The notes beneath the pieces were generated by a model. The model saw nothing but the letters and a program-made list of their open reading frames with translations. It was not told the origin of the DNA and did not search any database. From the NCBI RefSeq assembly GCF_946892675.1, contig NZ_CAMPOV010000001.1, positions 1,090,033-1,154,032 of the forward strand: a DNA stretch of 64,000 nt. Reading direction: 5' to 3'. The DNA comes from Arthrobacter sp. Marseille-P9274 (GTDB lineage Bacteria; Actinomycetota; Actinomycetes; Actinomycetales; Micrococcaceae). Below are positions 41,816 to 51,100 of this stretch, one piece after another; positions within the stretch are counted from its first letter, which is position 1, and every line of letters starts with the position of its first letter. The translations under genes and the position numbers were made by a program.

Positions 41816-41919
41816 CTCGTTCCTCAGCGCCGGCCCGCCCCAGGCGGTACGCGCGTCACCGCTGCGTGTTTGAATGGACACGCCAGCACACCTCCCATGC
41901 TTGACGAAGGATATTGACC

Positions 41920-43476
41920 ATGAGTGCCACACCCACCGGCAACGGGCCCCGCGACGAGGGTTACCCCGACGGCGATTACGAGCCCGCCGGCGAGGACAGT
42001 ATCGCGGAGCGCCTGGAACAGATCGACGACGACGAAGCGGACCTGCGTGCCGAGTCGCTCCGGGCCGGCCTGGCGGACTACGAGCTCGACGAGGAGGACG
42101 CGGCGCTGCTGGCCGGCCTGGACCTGGAGCCCGAGCAGCAGGCCCCGCCGAAGCCTGATCCGGTGCTGGCGATCGTGGGACGCCCGAATGTCGGCAAATC
42201 CACCCTGGTCAACCGCATCCTCGGCCGGCGCGAGGCCGTCGTCGAGGACACCCCGGGCGTAACCCGAGACCGGGTGTCCTATTCGGCGCACTGGAACGGC
42301 CGCAACTTTACCCTCGTGGACACCGGCGGCTGGGAGCACGACGCCAAGGGCATCCATGCCAGGGTTGCCGAGCAGGCCGAGATCGCCGCGGATATGGCGG
42401 ACGCCGTGCTGCTGGTGGTCGACGCGAACGTCGGTGCAACGGCCACGGACGAGGCGGTCGTGCGGATGCTGCGGCGCAAGAAGAAGCCCGTCATCCTCGT
42501 CGCCAACAAGGTGGATGACATGGTGCAGGAGGCGGAGGCCGCAGCGCTCTGGAGCCTCGGCTTCGGCCAGCCCTACCCCGTCTCCGCCCTGCACGGGCGC
42601 GGCACCGCGGACATGTTGGATGCTGTCATGGAAGTGCTGCCCGAATTCTCCGCCCACGGGGGCGTCATCCGGACGGGCGGGCCGCGCCGGGTGGCGCTGA
42701 TCGGCCGCCCCAATGTCGGCAAGTCCTCCCTGCTGAACAAGCTGGCCGGCAGCGACCGCGTCGTCGTGGACTCGCTGGCGGGCACCACCCGGGACCCGGT
42801 GGACGAGATGATCGAACTGGGCGGCCGGATGTGGCGGTTCGTCGATACCGCCGGGATCCGCCGCCGCGTCCACATGCAGCACGGCGCCGACTTCTACGCC
42901 TCGCTGCGGACCCAGTCCGCGCTCGAGCGGGCCGAGGTCGCCGTAGTCCTGCTGGCCGTGGACGAAGTCCTGAGCGAGCAGGACGTGCGCATCCTGCAGA
43001 CGGCCATTGATTCGGGCCGCGCCCTGGTGCTGGCCTTCAATAAGTGGGACCTGCTCGATGACGACAGGCGCCGCTACCTGGAGCGGGAGATCGAGCAGGA
43101 CCTCGCGCACGTGGACTGGGCGCCCCGAGTGAACCTGTCCGCCCGCACGGGCTGGCACAAGGATCGCCTGGTGCCGGCGCTGGACCGTGCGCTCGAATCC
43201 TGGGACCGCCGCATTCCCACCGGACGGCTCAACGCCTTCCTGGGGGAGCTTGTGGCGGCGCACCCGCACCCGCTGCGGGGCGGCAAGCAGCCCCGTATCC
43301 TCTTCGGCACCCAGGCCTCGACGAGGCCGCCCAAGTTCGTGCTGTTCACCACAGGATTCCTCGACCCCGGGTACCGCCGTTTTATTACGCGCCGGCTGCG
43401 CGAAACCTTCGGCTTCGAGGGGACCCCGATCGAGGTAAGCATGCGCGTGCGCGAAAAGCGGGCGCGTAAACGCTGA
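41920..43476 (+). CDS. der: Ribosome-assembly GTPase Der
   Basis: Double-Era GTPase needed for 50S subunit maturation. The 518-residue protein has an acidic N-terminal extension of about 80 residues (rich in Glu/Asp, likely disordered), then GTPase domain 1 (GRPNVGKST at 87-95, NKVD), GTPase domain 2 (GRPNVGKSS at 262-270, NKWD), and the C-terminal KH-like domain ending in a basic [10 protein letters not shown] tail. The ATG at 41920 has GAAGGA upstream; the TTG at 41914 in the same frame is less likely. Its core is normal and the extension is an actinobacterial feature. Confidence 0.95.
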   Translation: MSATPTGNGPRDEGYPDGDYEPAGEDSIAERLEQIDDDEADLRAESLRAGLADYELDEEDAALLAGLDLEPEQQAPPKPDPVLAIVGRPNVGKSTLVNRILGRREAVVEDTPGVTRDRVSYSAHWNGRNFTLVDTGGWEHDAKGIHARVAEQAEIAADMADAVLLVVDANVGATATDEAVVRMLRRKKKPVILVANKVDDMVQEAEAAALWSLGFGQPYPVSALHGRGTADMLDAVMEVLPEFSAHGGVIRTGGPRRVALIGRPNVGKSSLLNKLAGSDRVVVDSLAGTTRDPVDEMIELGGRMWRFVDTAGIRRRVHMQHGADFYASLRTQSALERAEVAVVLLAVDEVLSEQDVRILQTAIDSGRALVLAFNKWDLLDDDRRRYLEREIEQDLAHVDWAPRVNLSARTGWHKDRLVPALDRALESWDRRIPTGRLNAFLGELVAAHPHPLRGGKQPRILFGTQASTRPPKFVLFTTGFLDPGYRRFITRRLRETFGFEGTPIEVSMRVREKRARKR

Positions 43477-43522
43477 CCCTGACCCGCGTCAGCGGTGGTG
43501 GTCAGACCTTCGCCAAAAATGC

Positions 43523-43530
43523 TGTACAGT
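43523..43530 (+). promoter_or_regulatory. Extended -10 of the tRNA-Pro promoter
   Basis: TGTACAGT lies about 40 bases before the tRNA, with a predicted start near 43537 giving a short leader. The region is locally AT-rich. Confidence 0.5.
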
Positions 43531-43569
43531 ATTTGAGGTGGTTCCGCCGGGAAGGTCCGGAAGGAACAA

Positions 43570-43643
<74 letters not shown>

Positions 43644-43648
43644 CGGTG

Positions 43649-43688
43649 GGAAAGTCCCGGCCGCTCTTCGGAGCGGCCGGGACTTTCC
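43649..43688 (+). terminator. Perfect hairpin after tRNA-Pro
   Basis: An 18-bp perfect stem (43649-43666 with 43671-43688) capped by a TTCG tetraloop, five bases after the tRNA. No clear T-run follows. Confidence 0.75.
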
Positions 43689-43778
43689 GCATTCCGGGCC
43701 TGCGGGGGAGTCCGGCGGGCCAGCGGGACGGGCGTCGCGAAGCGGCGAACCGACGTGTGGACGGTGAACGTCTGTGCC

Positions 43779-43784
43779 TATACT
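43779..43784 (+). promoter_or_regulatory. Candidate -10 for gcvH
   Basis: TATACT 67 bp before the gcvH ATG, without an obvious -35. The preceding gap shows no glycine-riboswitch-like fold that I could recognise. Confidence 0.4.
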
Positions 43785-43851
43785 TTCAGCGGTGGCCCCC
43801 GGCCGCCGGAACCACGGCTGATATTCGATCCACGCGAGAAAGGCCCGACTC

Positions 43852-44238
43852 ATGAGCAACGTTCCCGCAGAACTGCATTACACCGCCGAGCACGAATGGA
43901 TCGCCAAGGCCGGTGCCGAAGGCGTCGTCCGCATCGGCATCACGGATTTTGCCCAGGACGCGCTCGGCGACGTCGTCTTTGTGCAGGTGCCGGAAGCCGG
44001 TACCAAGATCACGGCCAACGATGTGATCGGCGAGGTCGAGTCGACGAAAAGCGTGAGCGACATCTATGCCCCGGTGTCCGGCGAGATCGTCGCCGCAAAC
44101 GACGCGCTGGAATCTGATCCCGCACTGATCAATTCGGATCCGTACGGCGATGGTTGGCTGCTCGAAGTCCGCCTCGAGGACGCCTCGGCTGTCGAATCGC
44201 TGCTCAGTGCTTCGGAGTACGAACAGCAGGTAGGCTAG
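43852..44238 (+). CDS. gcvH: Glycine cleavage system H protein
   Basis: Lipoyl carrier of the glycine cleavage system, passing the aminomethyl group from the P to the T protein. The 128-residue protein has the expected length, YTAEHEWI at the N-terminus and the lipoylation segment GEVESTKSVSDIYAP with Lys66 as the modified residue, then NSDPYGDGWL. The other gcv genes are not in the window. The gene heads the conserved order gcvH-garA-ftsR-bifunctional nuclease-resR found as Rv1826-Rv1830 in M. tuberculosis. Confidence 0.96.
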   Translation: MSNVPAELHYTAEHEWIAKAGAEGVVRIGITDFAQDALGDVVFVQVPEAGTKITANDVIGEVESTKSVSDIYAPVSGEIVAANDALESDPALINSDPYGDGWLLEVRLEDASAVESLLSASEYEQQVG

Positions 44239-44316
44239 AGCTACCGGAATGGGAATTTGAACGAGCAACCGGCGGCAGGCCGGTTGCTGCAACAGTGCAT
44301 GGGAGGAAGTTTCTTC

Positions 44317-44796
44317 ATGGTGGGCGACGAGCGCAACGCAGCAGGTTCCGGACAGGCCGGTGGCCCTCGGGAACCTGCGGCCGAGACCACTTCCATTGGA
44401 CTGCCGCCCGCAGCCACGACACTCCATCCCAAGCCCCTGCTCACCTTGGAGGAACAGGCCGCGGTTGACGCGCTGCCAGCGGGGTCGGCTTTGCTGATTG
44501 CGCACAGCGGACCGAATCGCGGGGCGCGTTTCCTGCTGGACCAGGACGTGACCTCGGCGGGCCGGCATCCGGACGCGGATATCTTCCTTGACGATGTAAC
44601 CGTTTCCCGCAAGCATGTCGAGTTCCGGCGCACCGGGACCGGCTTCACGCTGGTGGACGCCGGAAGCCTGAACGGCACCTACGTCAACAACGACCGGGTC
44701 GACAGCCTCGCCCTGCGTAGTGGAAACGAGGTCCAGATCGGCAAGTTCCGCCTGACCTACTACGCCAGCGAAGCAGCGCCGAAGGGCCAGGCTTAG
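44317..44796 (+). CDS. garA: FHA-domain protein of the GarA/OdhI family
   Basis: A 159-residue phosphothreonine-binding regulator. GarA/OdhI binds and inhibits 2-oxoglutarate dehydrogenase and, in mycobacteria, adjusts glutamate metabolism; phosphorylation at an ETTS motif by PknB/PknG switches it off. Here ETTS is at residues 23-26. The FHA domain spans about 65-150 with GRHPDADI, VSRKHVEFRR and SLNGTYVNNDRV, the phosphopeptide-binding loops. The ATG at 44317 has GGGAGGAAG seven bases upstream; the frame stays open to 44257. Neighbouring gcvH and ftsR match mycobacterial synteny. Target and kinase are inferred from family. Confidence 0.88.
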   Translation: MVGDERNAAGSGQAGGPREPAAETTSIGLPPAATTLHPKPLLTLEEQAAVDALPAGSALLIAHSGPNRGARFLLDQDVTSAGRHPDADIFLDDVTVSRKHVEFRRTGTGFTLVDAGSLNGTYVNNDRVDSLALRSGNEVQIGKFRLTYYASEAAPKGQA

Positions 44797-44799
44797 GCA

Positions 44800-45549
44800 G
44801 TGCCCGCATCGCAGCCAGCACGGCGCGGTCTCGGCTCAGGACGGGACACGTTCCGCAGCACAGTCCTCAACATCGGGGAAGTCCTGCAGGAACTGAGCAA
44901 TGATTTCCCCGGGATCAGCGCATCCAAAATCAGGTTCCTCGAGGAGAAGGGGCTGATCAGCCCGCAGCGGACCCCCGCGGGCTACCGCAAGTACTCGGCA
45001 CAGGACGTCGAGCGCCTGCGCTTCGTGCTGGCCCTCCAGCGGGACCAGTACCTCCCCCTGAAGGTCATCAAGGACTACGTGGACGCCATTGACCGCGGCG
45101 AGCGGCCCGAGGCCCTCCCCGGCGGCATGTCCCTGTCACCGCGGATGGTCTCCGACGGACTGGCCCAGGAGCTGGCGGGACGTGCCCGCTCCTTCACGCT
45201 TCCGCAGCTGCAGGAGGCGGCCGGCGCCTCCGAGGAACTGATCCGCGAGCTGCTGAGCTTCGGGCTGATCCAGGAGACCGACGCACGCTACGATGAGCAC
45301 GCGCTGAAGGTCGTCAAGGCCTGCGCGAAGCTCGGGACGCACGGCATCGAGCCCCGCCACCTGCGTCCGTTCCGATCGGCAGCCGACCGCGAGATGGGAC
45401 TGGTCGAACGGGCCGTCGCGCCCCTTTCGTCCCGGAAGGATGTAGCGTCGAAAGCGCGGGCGGCCGAAGCTGCCAAGGAAATCAGCGACCTCTGCCTGAA
45501 CCTGCACAGCGCCCTCGTCCACGGGCACATCGCGCGAATGGATCGCTGA
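44800..45549 (+). CDS. ftsR: MerR-family cell division regulator FtsR
   Basis: A 249-residue regulator homologous by order and domain to Rv1828 and corynebacterial FtsR, which activates ftsZ. The MerR-type winged helix-turn-helix covers about residues 22-95 (LNIGEVLQELSNDFPGISAS, IRFLEEKGLISPQRTPAGYR, then KYSAQDVERLRFVLALQRD). The C-terminal half is a helical ligand or dimerisation part with EELIRELLSFGLIQE. The GTG start at 44800 follows the garA stop by three bases, so it depends on coupling. It is not a classical metal-sensing MerR: there is no Cys cluster. Confidence 0.88.
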   Translation: MPASQPARRGLGSGRDTFRSTVLNIGEVLQELSNDFPGISASKIRFLEEKGLISPQRTPAGYRKYSAQDVERLRFVLALQRDQYLPLKVIKDYVDAIDRGERPEALPGGMSLSPRMVSDGLAQELAGRARSFTLPQLQEAAGASEELIRELLSFGLIQETDARYDEHALKVVKACAKLGTHGIEPRHLRPFRSAADREMGLVERAVAPLSSRKDVASKARAAEAAKEISDLCLNLHSALVHGHIARMDR

Positions 45550-45560
45550 TCGGAGGAACC

Positions 45561-46061
45561 ATGCTCGAAGTCGAGGTTGTCGGGGTTCGCATCGAACTGC
45601 CCTCCAACCAGCCTTTGGTCCTGCTGAAGGAGAAGGCCGGAGAACGGCACATTCCCATTTGGATCGGCGCGCCGGAAGCCAGCGCCATCGCCTTTGCCCA
45701 GCAGGGGATCAAGCCGCCGCGGCCCATGACGCACGACCTGCTGTGCAGCGTGGTCACCGAACTCGGCCGCACCATCACGGAGGTGCGGCTGGTGACGGTC
45801 CAGGACACCGTCTTCTATGCAGAGCTCGTGTTCGACGGCGGTACTACGGTCAGTTCCCGGGCGTCGGACGCGCTGGCCGTGGCTCTGCGCGTGCCTTGCC
45901 CGATCTTCTGTGCCGAGGAAGTGCTGGAAGAGGCAGGAGTGCAGATCGCCGAGGCCGCCGAGGATGACGACGCCGCGGCGCCGGAGGGAAACGCCGAGAA
46001 CCAGATGCGCGAGTTCAGGGAATTCCTGGCCGACGTAGAGCCCGAAGACTTCGAGAAGTAG
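45561..46061 (+). CDS. Bifunctional nuclease domain protein (BFN/DUF151)
   Basis: A 166-residue member of the DUF151 family, to which plant BFN1 and mycobacterial Rv1829 belong. Conserved features are the MLEVEVVGVRIELPSNQPLV N-terminus, LPIWIG-like HIPIWIGAPEASAIA and ASDALAVALRVPCPIF. The C-terminus (from about 135) is acidic. DNase/RNase activity has been reported for some members; the bacterial role is uncertain. GGAGG precedes the ATG, 11 bp after ftsR. About 250 bp follow before the next gene, with no gene visible. Confidence 0.88.
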   Translation: MLEVEVVGVRIELPSNQPLVLLKEKAGERHIPIWIGAPEASAIAFAQQGIKPPRPMTHDLLCSVVTELGRTITEVRLVTVQDTVFYAELVFDGGTTVSSRASDALAVALRVPCPIFCAEEVLEEAGVQIAEAAEDDDAAAPEGNAENQMREFREFLADVEPEDFEK

Positions 46062-46317
46062 GAAACCGGTCCGGCATTCAACGGCTGGACCTTAGGGCCT
46101 GAACGGAGCTCCGGGGCCTGTTGGCCGAGGTCAGGGACATCCGACACGCCGAACGTGAAAAGGCCAGCATCTTTGACCGCCGGCCCCCGTGGTTCTAACG
46201 TCAAAGAATACAGTTCCCATTGCACCGGCGCGCGGCACAGGGCAGACTTAGATCTGACCCCTGAGTTGCCGGCGGCGCCGACTTCCCCCTAGGGAACTTT
46301 CGACAAGGAGGGTTCAC

Positions 46318-46911
46318 GTGAGTCCTAAAGGTGATGCGGGCGAGTCCCGCGCGGTGAAACCGGGTGCCGGCCTACCCGCAAGCGCCCAGGGTTTGCTGTT
46401 CACCGAGGATCTGCCGGTACTGGACGAGGACGCCGGCTACCGTGGCCCCACGGCCTGCAAAGCGGCAGGCATCACCTACCGCCAGCTCGACTATTGGGCG
46501 CGGACCGGCCTCGTGGAACCCGCCGTTCGCGGCGCCTCGGGCTCTGGTTCCCAGCGCCTCTACAGTTTCCGGGACATCCTGGTCCTGAAGGTCGTCAAGC
46601 GACTGCTGGACACCGGCGTCTCACTGCAGCAGATCCGCACCGCTGTGGACCACCTGCGCGAGCGCGGCGTAGAAGACCTCGCCCAAATCACGCTCATGAG
46701 CGATGGTGCAAGCGTCTATGAGTGCACCTCCGCCGACGAAGTGATCGACCTCGTCCAAGGCGGCCAGGGCGTTTTCGGAATCGCCGTCGGCCGGGTCTGG
46801 CGCGAAGTCGAAGGCAGCCTGGCTCAGCTGCCCAGCGAGCATGTCGGAGACCAGCCGGACTTCCCCGACGACGAGCTCAGCCGCCGCCGGGCCGCGCGCA
46901 AAATCAGCTGA
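46318..46911 (+). CDS. MerR-family regulator similar to Rv1830 (ResR/McdR)
   Basis: A 197-residue regulator. After a 30-residue disordered start, a MerR-type domain covers about 40-115 (YRGPTACKAAGITYRQLDYW, ARTGLVEPAVRG, YSFRDILVLKVVKRLLDTGV). The C-terminal part contains LMSDGASVYECTSADEVIDL and is shared with Rv1830, a regulator tied to growth and division in mycobacteria. ACAAGGAGG lies seven bases before the GTG at 46318. It is separated by 256 bp from the nuclease gene and so may have its own promoter. A T-tailed terminator follows. Confidence 0.87.
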   Translation: MSPKGDAGESRAVKPGAGLPASAQGLLFTEDLPVLDEDAGYRGPTACKAAGITYRQLDYWARTGLVEPAVRGASGSGSQRLYSFRDILVLKVVKRLLDTGVSLQQIRTAVDHLRERGVEDLAQITLMSDGASVYECTSADEVIDLVQGGQGVFGIAVGRVWREVEGSLAQLPSEHVGDQPDFPDDELSRRRAARKIS

Positions 46912-46947
46912 CAAATCCGCCGGACCCCTCCGGCGGCACTCCAACAC

Positions 46948-46979
46948 AAGGGGCACCCCGGCGGGGTGCCCTTTCTTTG
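46948..46979 (+). terminator. Intrinsic terminator after the ResR-like gene
   Basis: GGGCACCCC (46951-46959) pairs with GGGGTGCCC (46963-46971) across a 3-base loop and is followed by TTTCTTT; flanking AA/TT pairs make it usable on both strands, for the convergent ParA-like gene too. Confidence 0.85.
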
Positions 46980-47020
46980 TGCCGCATTCGGCACAGCAGC
47001 GGATGGTCCGGCGGCGTCAG

Positions 47021-47851
47021 CTAGCGGCGGAGCACTCGGTTGCGCAGCCCGCCCGTCTCCGTGAGGTTCTTGAGCAACTCGTCGAAGAGGCCGGCGGCCT
47101 GGCGGGCCGACTCGCCCGGCCAGTGGTGGATGGGGTGCGCCGCGCCCTGGATCTGCTGCCAGTTGGCCTGCTCGGAAATGGTGGGGGAGAGCAGCAGGTC
47201 CGCGAACATGGTTTTCATTTCCGCGAGCCGGTAGGCGTGCTCGTTGGACCCTGTCCGCACGCGGTTGGCCACCACCCCCGCCGTCGTCAGGTCCGGGGCG
47301 AATTCGTCCCGGAAGAGGTCGAGGGCGCGCATGGTCCGCTCGGTGCCGGCAACAGAGAACAGGCTCGGTTCCGCGACCAGCAGGACATGGGTGCTCGCGG
47401 ACCAGGCCATGCGTGTCAGGCCGTTCAGCGAGGGCGGGCAGTCAATCAGGACGAGGGAGTAGCCCTCCACCCGGGACAGGACGGTCGCCAGGCGCCGCAG
47501 GTCGCGGCGGCTGAGGTCCGGGCGGTCATAGATTCCGGTGTAGGCCGAACCGACGGCAACGTCGAGGACCTTCGGGCCGACATTGTGTCCGCCGTTGGAG
47601 GCGGCGGTGGCGACCCATCCGCTGGATATGACGTTCGCGCCAAGATCCGCGCGACGGACGTTCTTGAGCAGCCGGCCGATGTCCGTCTGCCGGCTCGGCC
47701 GGACACCCAGGCCTGTCGTCGCATCGGCGTGGGGGTCAAGGTCGACGACGAGCGTGGGAATCCCTGCCGCCAGTGCCGCCGAGGCCAGGCCCAGTGTCAC
47801 TGAAGTCTTGCCGACGCCGCCCTTGAGACTGCTGATGCTCACTACTTGCAC
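47021..47851 (-). CDS. Orphan ParA/MinD-like ATPase
   Basis: A 276-residue deviant-Walker ATPase. SSLKGGVGKTSVTLGLASAA holds the Walker A' signature at about residues 10-17, with VVDLDPHADATTGLG, LVLIDCPPSLNGLT and a NRVRTGSNEHAYR stretch. No ParB, centromere-like repeat or partner gene is adjacent: it faces the ResR-like gene and diverges from pyc. Its function is not evident; ParA-like proteins position chromosomes, plasmids, septa or other cargo. GTG 47851 is chosen so that the protein begins just before the P-loop strand; a TTG at 47863 is possible. Confidence 0.82.
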   Translation of the reverse strand: MQVVSISSLKGGVGKTSVTLGLASAALAAGIPTLVVDLDPHADATTGLGVRPSRQTDIGRLLKNVRRADLGANVISSGWVATAASNGGHNVGPKVLDVAVGSAYTGIYDRPDLSRRDLRRLATVLSRVEGYSLVLIDCPPSLNGLTRMAWSASTHVLLVAEPSLFSVAGTERTMRALDLFRDEFAPDLTTAGVVANRVRTGSNEHAYRLAEMKTMFADLLLSPTISEQANWQQIQGAAHPIHHWPGESARQAAGLFDELLKNLTETGGLRNRVLRR

Positions 47852-48160
47852 GTGTAAAACCAAAACCTAACATGTCGAGTCATGACGGCTGCGTGTTGCT
47901 TGACGGGAACGCAGGCCCTGACCTGCGGGCGCGATTGTTCCCCCACCATCATATGGTGCCGCCCGGCCATAGCCTGATTCGGCCCCCGCGCACCGTTGGC
48001 CGGTCGCCCTTGCCGTGGCCGCCGTCGTTACCTATGGCCGTTCATTACGCCCGCCGTATGGGAAAATGGTGACCTGCACTACACCGGCTTGCTATTGCCT
48101 CGGCAGTTACCTGAGACTTGCACCACAACCCCCGACTAACCGCGATGACGCAGGAGCGCT
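47852..48160. other. Divergent regulatory gap between the ParA-like gene and pyc
   Basis: No gene is visible in about 310 bp. There is a small hairpin CACCAT/ATGGTG at 47944-47958. A TAGGTT on the minus strand (47871-47866) could be a -10 for the ParA-like gene. I see no convincing pyc promoter or riboswitch. Confidence 0.5.
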
Positions 48161-51100
48161 ATGTTCTCGAAAATCCTGGTGGCCAACCGTGGCGAGATTG
48201 CCATCCGTGCCTTCCGTGCCGCCTACGAACTCGGCGCAAAGACGGTGGCCGTCTTTGCCCATGAGGACCGCAACTCGATCCATCGCCAGAAGGCAGACGA
48301 GGCGTACCTGATCGGCGAGGAAGGGCATCCCGTCCGCGCCTACCTCGACGTCAACGAAATCATCCGCGTAGCCAAGGAGTCCGGCTGCGACGCGATCTAT
48401 CCCGGGTACGGCTTCCTCTCCGAAAACCCGGAGCTGGCCCGCGCTGCGGCGGGGGCGGGGATCGCGTTCGTCGGTCCGCCGGCGGACGTGCTGGAGCTCG
48501 CCGGCCATAAGGTGCGTGCCCTCGATGCGGCCAAGGCTGCCGGCATCCCGACGCTGAAGTCTTCGGCACCGAGTTCCGACCAGCAGAAGCTGATCGCCGA
48601 GGCCGACGAGGTCGGCTTCCCCATCTTCGTCAAGGCCGTCGCCGGTGGCGGCGGGCGCGGGATGCGACGCGTTGACACCCGCGAAGCGCTTCCGGAGGCG
48701 CTGGCCGCGGCGATGCGCGAAGCGGACACCGCCTTCGGCGACCCGACCGTCTTCCTGGAGCAGGCCGTGCTTCGTCCGCGGCACATCGAAGTGCAGATCC
48801 TGGCGGACCAGCAGGGCCACGTGATGCACCTGTTCGAACGCGACTGTTCGCTGCAGCGCCGGCACCAGAAGGTCATTGAGATCGCGCCGGCGCCGAACCT
48901 GGACGACAACATCCGCCAGGCGCTCTACCGGGACGCGGTCAAGTTCGCCGAGGCGCTGGGGTACGCCAATGCCGGAACCGTGGAGTTCCTCGTGGACACC
49001 GTCGGAGAGCGTGCCGGCGAACACGTGTTCATCGAAATGAACCCGCGGATCCAGGTGGAGCACACTGTCACCGAGGAAATCACGGACGTGGATCTTGTCC
49101 AGGCCCAGCTGCGCATCGCCGCAGGGGAGTCGCTGGCCGATCTCGGGCTGAGCCAGGACAACGTCTCCATCAAGGGTGCCGCCCTGCAGTCGCGCATCAC
49201 GACTGAGGATCCGAGTAACGGGTTCCGCCCCGACGTCGGCAAGATCACCGCCTACCGGTCCGCCGGCGGTGCGGGGGTCCGCCTGGACGGTGGCACCGTG
49301 TATGCGGGCGCCGAGATCAGCCCGCACTTCGACTCGATGCTGGTGAAGCTGACCTGCCGCGGGCGGGACTATGCCACCGCCGTCGCACGTGCCCGCCGTG
49401 CGCTGGCCGAATTCCGCATCCGTGGCGTCTCCACGAACATCCCGTTCCTGCAGGCCGTGCTCGACGATCCGGAGTTCGTGGCCGGCAACGTCGCCACGTC
49501 CTTCATTGACGAACGTCCCGAGCTGCTCAAGGCCAGGGTCTCCGCGGACCGCGGCACGAAGCTGCTGACCTGGCTCGCCGACGTCACCGTCAACAAGCCC
49601 AACGGGCCGCTGGCCGCCGCAACCGCTCCGGCCGACAAGCTGCCCCTTTCCGCCCGCGAGGCCCTCGAATCCACCGGCGTGCTGAAGGCGGTCCCGGCAC
49701 GGGGCAGCCGGCAGCTGCTGCAGGAACTCGGCCCGGAAAAATTCGCCCGTGCCCTGCGCGAGCAGACGCCGGTGGCGGTCACGGACACGACGTTCCGGGA
49801 CGCGCACCAGTCGCTGCTGGCGACCCGTGTGCGCACCCGGGACCTGGTCACCGCGGGCCCGGCGATCTCGACGCTCACCCCGGAACTGCTCTCCGTGGAA
49901 GCCTGGGGCGGGGCCACCTACGACGTGGCGCTACGCTTCCTCGGCGAGGATCCGTGGGAGCGGCTGGCGGCGCTGCGCAAGGCCATTCCGAACATCTGCC
50001 TGCAGATGCTCCTCCGCGGCCGCAACACCGTCGGCTACACGCCGTACCCGGAGGAGGTTACCGAGGCCTTTGTGAAGGAAGCGGCGGCCACCGGCATCGA
50101 CATCTTCCGGATATTCGATGCGCTCAACGATGTCTCGCAAATGGAGCCGGCCATCCGGGCCGTACGCGAGACCGGCACCGCCGTGGCCGAGGTGGCACTC
50201 TGTTACACCGGCAACCTGCTTGATCCGGATGAGAAGCTGTACACGCTCGAGTACTACCTCGAGCTGGCCCAGCGGATCGTGGACGCGGGTGCACACATCC
50301 TCGCCATCAAGGACATGGCCGGCTTGCTGCGCCCGGCGGCCGCGGCCAAGCTGGTGACCGCGCTGCGCGAACGCTTCGACCTGCCCGTCCACCTGCATAC
50401 GCATGACACGGCCGGCGGCCAGCTCGCTACGCTGCTCGCCGCCGTCGACGCCGGCGTGGACGCCGTAGATGTCGCCAGCGCAGCGATGGCGGGCACCACC
50501 AGCCAGCCTTCTGCCTCGGCCCTCGTGGCGGCCCTGGCCAACACCGAGCGGGACACCGGGATCAGCCTGGATGCGGTCGGGTCGCTTGAGCCGTACTGGG
50601 AAGCCGTGCGGCGGGTCTACGCGCCGTTCGAATCGGGCCTGCCCGGCCCCACCGGCCGCGTCTACCGGCATGAGATTCCCGGAGGCCAGCTGTCCAACCT
50701 GCGCCAGCAGGCGATCGCCCTGGGCCTGGGCGAAAAGTTCGAGGCCATTGAGGACATGTACACCGCAGCGGACCGCATCCTCGGCCGTCTGGTCAAGGTG
50801 ACGCCTTCCTCGAAGGTGGTCGGCGACCTGGCCCTGCAGCTGGTCGGCGCGAACGTGCCGCCGGCGGACTTCGCGGAGAATCCGCAGAACTACGACATCC
50901 CGGACTCGGTCATCGGATTCCTCTCCGGCGAGCTCGGCGACCCGCCCGGAGGCTGGCCGGAGCCGTTCCGCACCAAGGCCCTGCAGGGCCGGAAGGTGAA
51001 GGTCCGCGACGTCGAACTGAGCGCTGAGGATTCGGCCGCGCTCCAGGCCGATTCCGCGACCCGGCGCAGCACGCTGAACCGGCTGCTCTTCGCAGGGCCC

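Noticed and set aside
43689-43851. Glycine riboswitch upstream of gcvH
   Set aside because: I could not identify the conserved glycine aptamer elements; the gap is mostly GC-rich without the expected pairing pattern.
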